A stretch of DNA of 64,000 bases from Clavelina lepadiformis (lineage: Eukaryota > Chordata > Ascidiacea > Aplousobranchia > Clavelinidae). A program made the translations under genes and the position numbers. Position 1 is the stretch's first letter. Every line of letters starts with the position of its first letter. The notes beneath the pieces are model-generated. The model ran no database searches. It worked only from the letters and a program-made list of their open reading frames with translations, and was not told the DNA's origin. Positions 25,401 through 36,525 of this stretch are shown piece after piece. The stretch covers positions 8,060,001 to 8,124,000 of the forward strand of contig NC_135240.1 in the NCBI RefSeq assembly GCF_947623445.1. The letters run 5' to 3'.

Positions 25401-26431
25401 ACTGCGTTACCACATCACTTACTCTTTACAACCACTCTTTTCCTTTCCTCCTCGTCCGATGATGATGATGATGACGATGAAGAAGAACTGGAGTCGCGTC
25501 TCTTGCTCCCGGCTGGACAAACGTTCTTTTCAAAGTATCCCGGGTTTGAGATGTTGCCCGGGGGTTCGTAATTGGCTACGACAAACGTCCCCTTAGCGCT
25601 GCTAGCGACACCGATTCCCACATGGGTTGATCCCTTCCATACAACTTGCGTGAAGTGACCTGAGAATGGGGTTGCTTATTTTTTAAAGGGTAAAACATCG
25701 ACGGCAAAACTAATAAAATAACTGGGGCCACGATAACCGAAACTTATGATCCATTGTAAAATCGTTTAGCCGTTGTTTAATTTTTGCATTCGCTACGTTT
25801 CTGTACTCACCTGTTCCTGAACGAAACCCAGGAGAGTTGAATCTGTACTTGGCAATTTCATCATACCACATGGCCGTCATCTCCTTTGCTGCAGTATACA
25901 AACAATGCAAATTTTACTCACGGTTTGCTGTCGATGTAAGGGTTAGTTTATTAAGATGTTACTTGAAGAGTTATGCCTTAATACTATTGAAGAATTTTTA
26001 CCGGTAGGATTTTGCCTGCTTGACATGGCGACATTTTCTCCATAATTGCGATTGTTGGAGTGTTTCAGCACACCTTGAGCTGCCAGCTTATTTGCCCAGT
26101 CCTGTGCGTGGCGAGTAAGTTCACTTTTTCGCTGTAGCGGTTTGGCGCCGTGATTCTTCCTGTACTTGTTATGTACTTCGATGCAATCTTTTTCAAAACT
26201 CCCTTTTGATGACATTTTTAATGCTTTGCTCTTGGTGTTAACGTAGGCTTCAAACTCTTCGACTCCGAAGTTGTCAGAAGACGACGTTTTGAACAATTCT
26301 CTTTTTCTTTCTTCGATACTCGGACCCACGTGGCAAGACAGCAGGTCGTCCTCGCTTGATGACGTCACCTTTTGATGACGTTTAAATTTAGACGACTTTT
26401 TATAATTTCTGCGAGAAAACAAACCACCCAT
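22413..26431 (-). CDS. Two-domain CAP (GAPR-1/GLIPR2-like) protein, right copy
   Basis: Nine exons in transcription order: 26431-26002, 25888-25811, 25659-25423, 24888-24814, 24352-24230, 23390-23207, 22997-22852, 22747-22670, 22567-22413. All introns are phase 1 except the sixth (phase 2). The product is 501 residues, against 154 for single-domain human GAPR-1. It starts MGGLFSRR, so Gly2 makes myristoylation possible, as in GAPR-1, but this is unproven. The first CAP domain (about 80-210) keeps the tetrad H124, E132, E147 and H171, in motifs [16 protein letters not shown] and GHFTQVVW. A linker rich in Ser, Lys and Thr, including poly-Ser from TCA and AGC runs, joins a second CAP domain that also has GHFTQVVW and ends VKPPKK, like GAPR-1. 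No signal peptide is seen, so a cytoplasmic protein is expected. The ATG overlaps a pyrimidine-rich stretch ending CGCAG that could instead be a splice acceptor, so the exact N-terminus is the weakest point. Confidence 0.88.
23320..23341. repeat. CTG/AGC trinucleotide run coding poly-Ser
   Basis: About seven tandem CTG units on the plus strand, read as AGC serine codons in exon 6 of the right CAP gene. The left copy has a broken version of the same run near 18195-18225. Confidence 0.85.
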
Positions 26432-29400
26432 GATTGCTGTAAGAGCTCAAACACGAATAACAGGCAAGCGCTGTCCCATCGCGAGTTTTACACTTGTAAT
26501 GCATTTGATGACAGGATGTAATTACGTCAACACCTTCCTGACATTCAGATTTTTCTTATGATACATTCTAAATGGCTTGTGACAACTTACTCTCCGTAGC
26601 GTGAACTTGCTCAACATTTACATAATATACAGTGGACGAAAATAGATCTACAATTCATAGTACCGCTGCCACTCCTGCCAGCTGACTATTCCGGCAATGG
26701 TCTGTGCTATCTTGCGGGGCCATGTTCTTGTGAAAAGCGGTTCCTTGATCATCTCACTTATCGATCCCGACAACGGGATTAACTATTAACCTAAAACAAG
26801 CCGATCAATGAACTAAGAAAACATAATTTCAAAATCTATCCGAGTGACCGATCACATAGTGCCGAGTACGCTTGCCAGGTGATATATAAGAAAACGAGTA
26901 GAATGTGCGTGAAGCTGCTAACGTGAGCGTCTGACGCATCTCACCATTTTCACCTACAAATCCAAACCTGTCGCTTTCCGATGAATTTTTTCAGCTTAAA
27001 TGTGTTGAATATTGATAAATAAAGAAAAGATCATCTATTTGTTGAAATGTTTCATCGTGTCCGATATAACTAACAACTGGAATTATTTACTGATTCTAAA
27101 ATCTAAACTAAATGGCGTTCACAAACGCCTCCTCTCTGCCTACATTCCTATAGCGCTTATATACCATGAACATCTAACATATGAAACATGGAAATAATGT
27201 TTTCGTTCCACTCTTGTTGTTCGTTTGTGGGTTTGTTTGCTTGGTCTACAAAAATACATTGCAAAACAAACAAGCTTTGCCTTTTTGCCGCACTCGATCT
27301 ATGTATTCTGATGCTGTTCCGGTTTCATTTTTCAGCTCTATCAAAAACAGCATTGTCTGCCACTTATATGTGATATTACCAATATCAAATTAAGAGCAAT
27401 ATAGCGGATATCAATATTGTTATTCATCTTTAAGGGATATATTGATGCTTTACCGGTATATGCATCATCGCGTAAGCGCAGTCATAACCAAAACTCATTG
27501 CAAAACGAAACAGTATCTACAAGCTGTTGATCAAACGCACGTAATAAGAATGAGTGGTATGTTTGACTATTTTGACTTGCTATTTGACTTTCCAACGTTC
27601 GCAAAAATGATGGCACGTCATATATTGAAACGTGGGGTAATTTGAACTTTAAACGGGTATTTTACGGCCGATAATTTCAACAAGTTTGCGAGCAAACATA
27701 ACCTAACAACCAACAAGTTAGAACAAGTGGCCTCTGGTTGGAACTAAACAAAAGCACACGACCTGTTGAGTGAAGATATCAAAGCCTAGTCTCCTGGCAA
27801 TGATTTTCTGCTCCCGATAGAAACGGAAATTACCTTATCCCTGATAGGGACTTTTTGTCCTTATTTCTTTGACATGGTTTTGGAGGTTTCCGGTTAAGTT
27901 TGTACCGAATCTCTTGCTTCTGGGCTTTTTTGTTAAACAAAATTCTAAAACAGCTGAAAGTCCCACATTCCGTAACACCTGGTATTTGGCCCCATGTATT
28001 AAGATTTCCTAATGATCGGTTTCAAAATTCGGCACTAAGTTATCATAACATCTTTTTTAATTTTTTAACGTGAATTTAACCTATAGCAGTTGCTGCATCT
28101 GAAAAGAGTTTTAATCCACTCAACCTCGGTTTTCCTTCGATGGCGAAATTATTTTTCGAAAACTACGAAGTGCTAAACTTTACAACTGTCTTTATTTTTC
28201 TTGCTGGTTTATAGATGTCGTTTTTTTGGGCTTATCAAACTCATTCATGGTTCGGTGTGAATCTGCAAAGGTATATCTGCGGATCTTTGTTCAAAAGCAA
28301 ACAATGTTGGCATTCAAAGCACCTCTCTACACTATGCTGTAAAACAGCCAAATTAATAGAATGTTTTTGCCGATTGTTGTGTCCTCACGGCACAGACGCT
28401 TCCGCTTAAACAGCAGCATTATTATTTACAGCTTACTCATCCTGATAGCAGTGATAATTATTGAATGCATTCATCCATCACGATAGCATCGGTGTTGCAA
28501 GCCAGCTAAATTTTGGCATGAAATTGTTCTTTAAATTGTTGTTGATCTCAAGCCTTGCGTTCACGAAATGTTTTAATACATATGTGTTGTTTCAGGCAGA
28601 CCAATATCATGTATTACAGGTTTCAATGATAAAAGTATCAACTTCATGCTCACTTTAACGTCATAGATGAGAAAATAAACATATGTGCTGGACGCCATAT
28701 AGAGTATTAAATAAACCAAAACCGTCGTAAACTGAACAATGTCCACACACGAACCATTCTTTATAACGGTCCGGTTAGTGTCAATATTTGAGCGTGGAGC
28801 AAGGTATGCGGTAATCTACGTATATACTGTTTATGCACAGGCGTGGTTTCTTTCAATCACATTCAATGACGACGAGGTTTGTTGGTTTCAAACTTTGCTT
28901 TTCGTTCTTCATCATAACCAGCACTCACCAACGTCCTGTTCGACCTAAACTTACGCTTGTAAATAGGTTTCATGTTTAACGCTCTAAAAGGTCACCCTTG
29001 GCTCATCCTATTATAACCTTTGTTCACTATAAATCCACAAGTTGCCTAACATTACACTGTAGCTCTTTTTGAGAGTTTTAGAATGTGTTGCAAGTGATGT
29101 TTATGCCTTGTTCGTAATATTGAATATATGAATAATACAAACAGTTGGTTTTGTCATTATGTGTGATTATTTGTTTGAGCTTTGGACACATTTTGTTAAC
29201 GTGATGCTGACAAATGTACATGCAAGGACGATTTGGCATGTGCATTAGCGTCATATAGCGGATATTGAACTAAACTAACACCTCCACTAAGTGACGCGCT
29301 TGAGCAATATCTAAGCACTTCGCATGCTTAATAGAATCCAATTTCCAAGAGATGGCGCATTTTCTTCAATAAACACCCACAAAATAAGGAAGACTTTTAT

Positions 29401-31732
29401 TTTGTTGGTTTTACAATCAAAAATGCAAACGGCACTCGGATAATAACAAGTAATTATTTCAAAATTACAGACGAGATACACGTTAAAAAAAGCAAAATAT
29501 GCAAAATATACAACCTTAACAAGCTCACACACTTTACAGGCAGGAATAAACAAAGCAAATTACAAAGTTCTGCAGCGATTCAATGCTTCACAATGACCCT
29601 TCAAACATTTCCTGTTGTTGTGATTTTGCTTTGATTTTATATGATTTGAGATTAGGAGCGCGACAAAGTATTTTTCTTCGTAACTTTCTTTTTAATTCTA
29701 AGGAAAATACTTAAGTGTTGATATAATAATTGTCATTGTTAGGTGATGTAAAATTTGCTGTTACAAGACCGGAAACGACAGTTATATTTAAACGGTTATT
29801 TTCAGCATCACAAATTCATTGTACTTCACACATGTTCTCTCGCAGGAAATCGGGAATAAATGACACAGCACAGTGAAACACGGCTAATGCGGGAAAGTTT
29901 TAATGGAAAAAGCGTTGGTAAAATTACAAAACGGATCCATAATGTTTTTACCTATCCTATCCACGTGACCTTATAAAATATTAATGACGATCGAAACTAT
30001 ACCGAGCTCTTTCGCGTGTCCCTATGTCGTCATAATTACTAGGGAAAATAACAATGTAGGAAAAAGTTAAGCCGACCTGGCTCGAGTTTGTGTCAAGTTA
30101 CGTCGTACTTAATTTTATCAAACAAACTGACCTTAAACAAGACAGAAATATACTTCGCACAACACTGTACCGGCAATTGCAGCTGCTGAGCTCTCTGTAT
30201 TAGCAAAAGTCTAGTTACATGGTTAAGTGAGTTTTCTCAATCAGCCCGATTGTCGTGAACTATATAATTTCTCAATATGCTGCTGTAATTAACGTAATTT
30301 AAGATGAAAGCAACACCTTCGAATGATGCCTTTAAAAATTCTGCTTTTTTATTATATACCCTTTCCTTTACCTAATCACTTCATTTCTGTCATAGACGGA
30401 GTAATTTATCCAATCAAATTAAGAAAGTGAAGACTTTGCCTGATAACTTTCAGCAGTCTTCGCCGAGACACTTTCCTGTCCGCATTTAAACCAAACTACA
30501 ACTAACGTTTGAATTTAAATCGACAACATTGTTATTTTACAAAGAAAGTAAATGAATGTTTAATGAAAAAAAAAGCGATCAAATATTCAAACTTTCACAC
30601 GGTCCTCAATTTTTAATGAACATCGAGGCATCGGGGCATTCTATAAGGTACAAAACCAATATGTCTGGGATGTGTAGTTTGTTTCCGAGTCAATTGGTGT
30701 CGGATTAGCGCTGAAATCCATTCCGAGGCATTGTTGCAGTTGTCAAAAGTGTTCGACATCACAACACAGGGCAACAAAACGCATATGTTGCATCATAATA
30801 TCGATTTTTGATTGGCTTTATCCTTCCATTAAAACGTACTCTCTTTGTAATTAGCCTTGTCTCGTCCATAATTTCTCGCTCTTCGCACTCACATCTGTCG
30901 CAGCCGCCCATTTTTGCGACGAATTATAGTGGGAGGTGAAACAGTTGACAAAAGTTATTATACCTTGTAAAATTAGTTGCCTTGCTGGCTACCTTTGTTT
31001 CGTATTTTATCGTAAACAACAAACAGTTGGTAGACGACATAGTTTTCTGGAAAAAAGGTTTTAAGACGGTTTTAAAACTTCCGTTCGCGTACGTTTAATC
31101 CGAAAATGAAACGTCATGTCAGGTAGTTTTGTATATTGGAACAAAATTATATCCACTACGGGGCGGTTGTATCATGTTCATAATCCGAAAATTTAACCAC
31201 AGGCATCTATTTTCCACCTGTTTGGATATCACGTGACTAGAGACAGCCAGATGACGCGAGAATACCTTTTATGACGCGACAAAAGAGAGAAAAAGAAAGG
31301 GTCGAAGTTAAAATGGCAAAAATTTTATCCACAAGCGATTCAGTTTGGCCAGTGATGCCGCAAGGACGGCGGTAAATAATTTATTAATCGTTTGGTCCCT
31401 CCAGAGAATATCCAGATTTTATAAAATATTAATATTTTTGGAAAAGTTTTTAGAAATTAATGATATTTGTTTCAAGTTTAATGTGGCAGCTTAAACAGGT
31501 TCAATTCGCAAATTAATTATTTAATCTATTCAGGAATTCATAGCTAAGCGGATTCTGAAAGGCAGCGGCAGCCAACGCTTATTGTAAGAACAGCTATTCA
31601 GGAAAAAAAACAACAAAAGTGAAAAACAAATGTATCAATTTTTTACGTTTTTGGTTAAAAGCATCGCTCATCGTTGTTCGTGTATTTTCAGCCGTTTTCT
31701 TCAAATTTCGAGACAAAAAATTAAATTGAAAA
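26432..31732. other. 5.3 kb non-coding flank between CAP and POU4 genes
   Basis: The two flanking genes are divergently transcribed from here, so it probably holds both promoters. Open frames are short, A/T-biased and lack domain matches. Developmental regulators in compact tunicate genomes often have their enhancers in such upstream gaps; no specific enhancer was identified. Confidence 0.5.
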
Positions 31733-34456
31733 ATGTTCACCAACATGCTCGCCCCCCACCCCCACCATCATAGACCGCCATCGCCTACCTCATCGATGAC
31801 GTCACTAACGACAAGCAACTACAGCAGCGATCAAAAGTACGCTCCGCTACATAACGCGGCTGACGCGATGAGAAGAATGACGTCACCAGTTGCATATTCG
31901 GTGAGAGTTGACGTTTTTTTCGCATCATTACCCAAAATAAAGCATATTTTCATGTCAAAAGTGAGGCACTCTTTTCTGAACATGTCAGTTTTTTCTCGTT
32001 GTTAGACTTAAGTAATGTTCGTGGGAAAGTTGAATGTGCGATTAATGAAGCAAGGGTTCTCGATGAAGTCTAAATAACAATGTTTATAATAGCATGAGTT
32101 AAACAAACAAACCAACGTCGAAATCGGATTACGAAACTTACAAACAATTGTTTACGAATTTGCTCTCTGTGAATCCAAATCTGCCAAGAATGCTTAAAAC
32201 GAAGTCATCAAGCAGCACGAACCCTACGTAACTTGCAAACCCGGTCTCAAGTATGCATAGTGCAAGAAACTGACAATTCAAGAGAAATTTTCTACTGATA
32301 TACGATAGACTATAAATTAGGAAGAGACTTTAATTAGATAATACTGTCTATTGCCACGGTAATTTTTTGGACATCTGTCGATTACACGGCACGACAAAAT
32401 GGCCGCCATCGTTCATACTGCGTGAAATTAGTGAACGGGGACAAAACATTAAAATGCGACTGTGCTGGGCAGATGTTGACTTTATCATAAGTGATTCATC
32501 AGTCATAATATTTTCCATTATTTTTTGCAAAGCACACTTCCATGAGAGAATTTTTCACCAACATAAAAATACACAAGAATTCTTGGCCATTTTATTGATT
32601 TTTGGTTTCGTGCCTTGCAAACTTCTTCGTTCCCTCATCGTTCTTCACAGCATAAGAATTCTTTCACAATACTTTGATTGTTTTGTAAAGTTACGATGAT
32701 TATGTCATTAACCCATATTTGCCTGTATCCAGGGAAATCTATTTGCTGGATTTGACGAAACGTTCTTCGCAAGAGCCGAAGCATTGGCGGCAGTAGACTA
32801 CACAGGAAAAAATCAGTTTAAACCGGAACCAAGCAACCATGCGTACTACGCACCTAGCGCGTCCCATTACGGATCACAACAACACCCAGCGCCTCCAGTG
32901 CCCCCACCAGGTACGTTAAAAAGCTGCGAGGATTTGTTCGTTACCAAATTGTCGCAAGTCACGTCACTAAGTATAGCAGGAAAGAAGAAAATTGGAAAGT
33001 TTTTCCATTTCCTGTTTAACCGACCTTTTATTTCAGTTTACGGTTCAATGCATCCGCCCTCGGCTTTTCATCATACCGCCCTTCAGAGCACCCTCGATTC
33101 CAGTGACGTCATAGATCAGCTGGGATCAAACCACAGGTTAGGAAACCGTTGAAATAAGTTTTGTTGCAGCCTCGAACAGTAAAGATTGTATGTTTGGGCG
33201 CTGTTTGATTAAGGTTTCTTTTACACAAGCATAAACATTAAACCTTTGCAGTGCGCTGTCGCCGTACCAACCGCCAACTTTCAACTCGGCCATGATGTCG
33301 TCGTCAGATTCGCAGTCACCGTACATCGCACATCCAACTCCGACCTACAACCACACAAGTCACTTCCACCCCGTTTCATCAGCAATCCATCCGTCGATTC
33401 CGCCCCCACCAGGCTCCGCTCCGGTTCCTACGATCACAGGTTTGTTGGATGATGCCATTTTGAGGGAGTTTTAGAGGAACAGTTTTTCTGATGCTCCCAA
33501 GTTGCATTAGCTGCAGTTGGCAAGCGAATTGAATTTACATTTTCATGCTTGTCTCATAAAGTAAATTTAAAAGCAAATTAAATTTCTCTTTCAGGTTCGC
33601 CGCCTCCAAACATACCCAACTTTCCGTCGAGTGAATACGACACAGACCCCAGAGAATTAGAAGCTTTTGCAGAAAGGTTAGTCTTGTTTGCACAGACGCA
33701 CATTTCCACAGGTAGCACTTATAAAAAAAAGCAAAAAACATTAAAATGTCCTCGTTTTATCTTGCAGGTTCAAACAGCGGAGAATAAAACTCGGTGTGAC
33801 ACAAAATGACGTAGGACAGGCTTTAGCAAATCTGAAATTGTCCGGTGTTGGATCGCTAAGTCAAAGTACCATTTGCAGGTTTGTGAAAATCTTATTCAGT
33901 TAACACCAGCAAAATGTTACATAATGACTTCGATGCTTTCAGAGGAAAGCTTGCTTGATTGGAATGGATAACGTAGAGTTCCAAAATAATTAAATTTATT
34001 TTATTTTCACAGATTCGAATCGCTCACTTTAAGCCACAACAACATGGTGGCACTCAAACCAATACTAATCACGTGGCTTGAGAAAGCAGAAGAAGAATAC
34101 AGAAGAAAGATGGAGAATGCGGCGCTTGGCGACAAAAAACGAAAACGAACGTCCATCGCTGCTCCTGAAAAACGATCTCTCGAGGCTTATTTTTCCGTCC
34201 AAGTGAGTCGACCGTTTATAATTTTTAATCTAAACAAGTAGTTGTACAGTATGTGGCGATTGGTTGGTAAAAATGGAATAAATTAATCATTTGTGATTTC
34301 TATGTTTTTCAGCCTCGTCCTTCCTCGGAGAAGATCGCTGCCATCGCTGAAAAACTTGACCTGAAGAAGAATGTGGTCAGGGTTTGGTTTTGTAACCAAA
34401 GGCAGAAACAAAAGCGCATGAAGTTCTCAGCGTTTAATGGAGTAGGTTTAGAGTGA
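31733..34456 (+). CDS. POU4: POU class 4 (Brn3/POU IV) homeodomain transcription factor
   Basis: Eight exons: 31733-31900, 32733-32910, 33037-33136, 33252-33439, 33595-33676, 33768-33878, 34013-34202, 34313-34456. All keep frame and give 386 residues. The N-terminal part has [15 protein letters not shown], then the class-4 signature [16 protein letters not shown] at about 63-78. A His/Pro/Ser-rich region follows. The POU-specific domain (about 228-305) contains [20 protein letters not shown] and [20 protein letters not shown]. The homeodomain (about 318-377) runs from [20 protein letters not shown] to the recognition helix [15 protein letters not shown]. Class 4 factors act in the nucleus and specify sensory and other neurons in chordates. 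Vertebrate POU4 genes have only two coding exons, so the eight here reflect intron gain or retention. The assignment is firm because both DNA-binding domains and the POU-IV box are diagnostic. Confidence 0.97.
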
Positions 34457-35027
34457 CAGCACTCATCATTGTTTCTTCCATTTTAAGAACTGTGTTCCAC
34501 GTTAAAAAAAATCAAAAGTAACGCTCCACTAAGAAAAACGACCGTATCTAATCGCAGGTTTTTATTTTATTGCAGGAAGGAATGTAACTTCATTGACACT
34601 TATTTTACAACTGTGATTTTATCGATGCCAACATCGTGTAGGCTACTTGACTCCTCCAAAAATGAAATTGTCTTTGAACGCGAGAGAAGGGAAACGGCGG
34701 AGGAACGGCCGACGTTATCTTGCTTCACTGTTGCATTATTGATGACATCACAGTGACGTATCATATCGCTTTTCACTTGTCATCAAGCATCTTTAATTTA
34801 TTTTTATTTTCCTCTTCGTGCTTTATTGGCTACATCATGTTGAGAAGAATATCGTCAACACCAATCATCGTACTACGTTTATATGATGTCGTCACCGTGA
34901 GCTTATTTCGCGGTATGTAAAATATTCCCGCGAAATAACATTGCACTGAACAAGTTTCTTCAAAATTCTATTGAGGCAAATTCCTGCTTCGTTGTTTTAC
35001 CTTTTTACCAGTTCCAATATGTGTTGC

Positions 35028-35033
35028 AATAAA
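35028..35033 (+). terminator. Candidate poly(A) signal of POU4
   Basis: AATAAA 570 nt after the POU4 stop codon on the same strand. Confidence 0.45.
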
Positions 35034-36372
35034 ACTATATAGTCCCAAAGAAAGGAACTGTTCTAGCTTGTCGAATTAGGTTAGCTTCACAGTGACATGA
35101 TATCATGCTCGGTTTAAATATCTTGCTTCATATATATTGGTTTACGCACAGCAAAATACTTAATTTCTTGTGAATGAAGATAGTCATAAACGTCAAAAGT
35201 CAAGACGTTAGGTTTAAAATCACAGAATTACAAGACAACACAGTTTAACAATAAGACTTCAAGACTTCACTTCAGAAAGGAAATCACATAGTAATGACGC
35301 GAAATAAAACATTTTAAAATAGCTTTCATTCTTGATAACGACAAAGTAATTGTGAATCTTCTAGTAAATTAGAGCTTCACAGATCACTGCCACTTCAACT
35401 ACCATGTACATATATGGCAGCTGCTGTTGACGACGTTCGACCATGGTGTAAGCTCTGGACTGTCCCACCTGGATTTCGAGGTTTGCCCCAGGCTGTGCAG
35501 CTGATAAATGGAATACATTTCAGAATTGCCTTATATTTTACTGTAATAAACCGTATGTGAGGTGGCTCCTGTACTGGTTTCACGGCATGCGCCAGATAGG
35601 CAATGGCACTTGTAAATGCATAATTGCCAGCCAGGAAAGATCATATGTCATAATATTTACGTCTAAGGTCTTATAAAGGGAAGAATGTATAAGCCCTTGT
35701 ACCGGCAATTTTTTGACCAAAACATTCTTGATGAAATTTAAATGAATTAAATATTACAAAGATAACTACAAAGCAAAAACATGATGCGGTTGTATTCTAG
35801 TTTCATTCTTGTTATTTTGAGATGAATTATGTCATTAATTCATGTTTCTTTGTGCTTGAAAAATGTTATGCTTTTCATGAATAAATTCCATGACGGTGAT
35901 GAATTTGGGGATTTTAAACATTTTGGGGATTTTAAACATCACTTTCAAAGTTGTTAAATTCTTCACTTTAATATAGTTCTTTTTTAATTTACTTAACTGA
36001 AAATTTTCCTTTTTACTGCTTTTTATAAACTAAAAATAATTAGGGTTCCTTTGAAAATAACAAATGAGCGAAAAAAATCTTGATCTTTTCCGAAGTAGCG
36101 TAAATCGGCGGATAATTTGTGATCAAAATAAATAAACATATCGTCTTTCCGAGTCTATTTTGTGCTATTTCGGTCAGCTGGAAAACTGCGGAGTTCGGAA
36201 TTCGGAAAACAAAAGCCAATCTAATAAAATATTAAAGCAAGCAATTGAGTCAAGTAATTCATGAATATTCAGGGATTGGCAAATTATCGCCACTTGCAAA
36301 GAGTGAATTATTTATTAAAAAATAAAATATTCAAGAGTTTTCCTCGTTGATGCTCATTACTTATTTATCCAG

Positions 36373-36525
36373 CTTAGGTTGATCGGGAAAAAATCTCTTC
36401 CCGGACCGTGTTTTGGATTTGGAAAACCGGTCAACGACCACTCGCCGGTGCCTAGTATTCCGAGCGATTACATTGGGAAAGCTGCTGACAGAGGGGAGAC
36501 ATGCATGTGCTGTGTTCTAAAATAG
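36373..36525 (+). CDS. Possible orphan terminal exon, unknown protein
   Basis: A 51-codon open stretch follows an acceptor-like TTATTTATCCAG and ends in TAG. It encodes a Gly/Pro-rich peptide containing SLPGPCFGFGKPV and SPVPSIPSDYIGKAADRGE. It is richer in GC than its surroundings. I do not recognise the family and found no partner exon, so it could be chance: a stop-free run this long is not rare. Confidence 0.28.
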   Translation, partial: LRLIGKKSLPGPCFGFGKPVNDHSPVPSIPSDYIGKAADRGETCMCCVLK

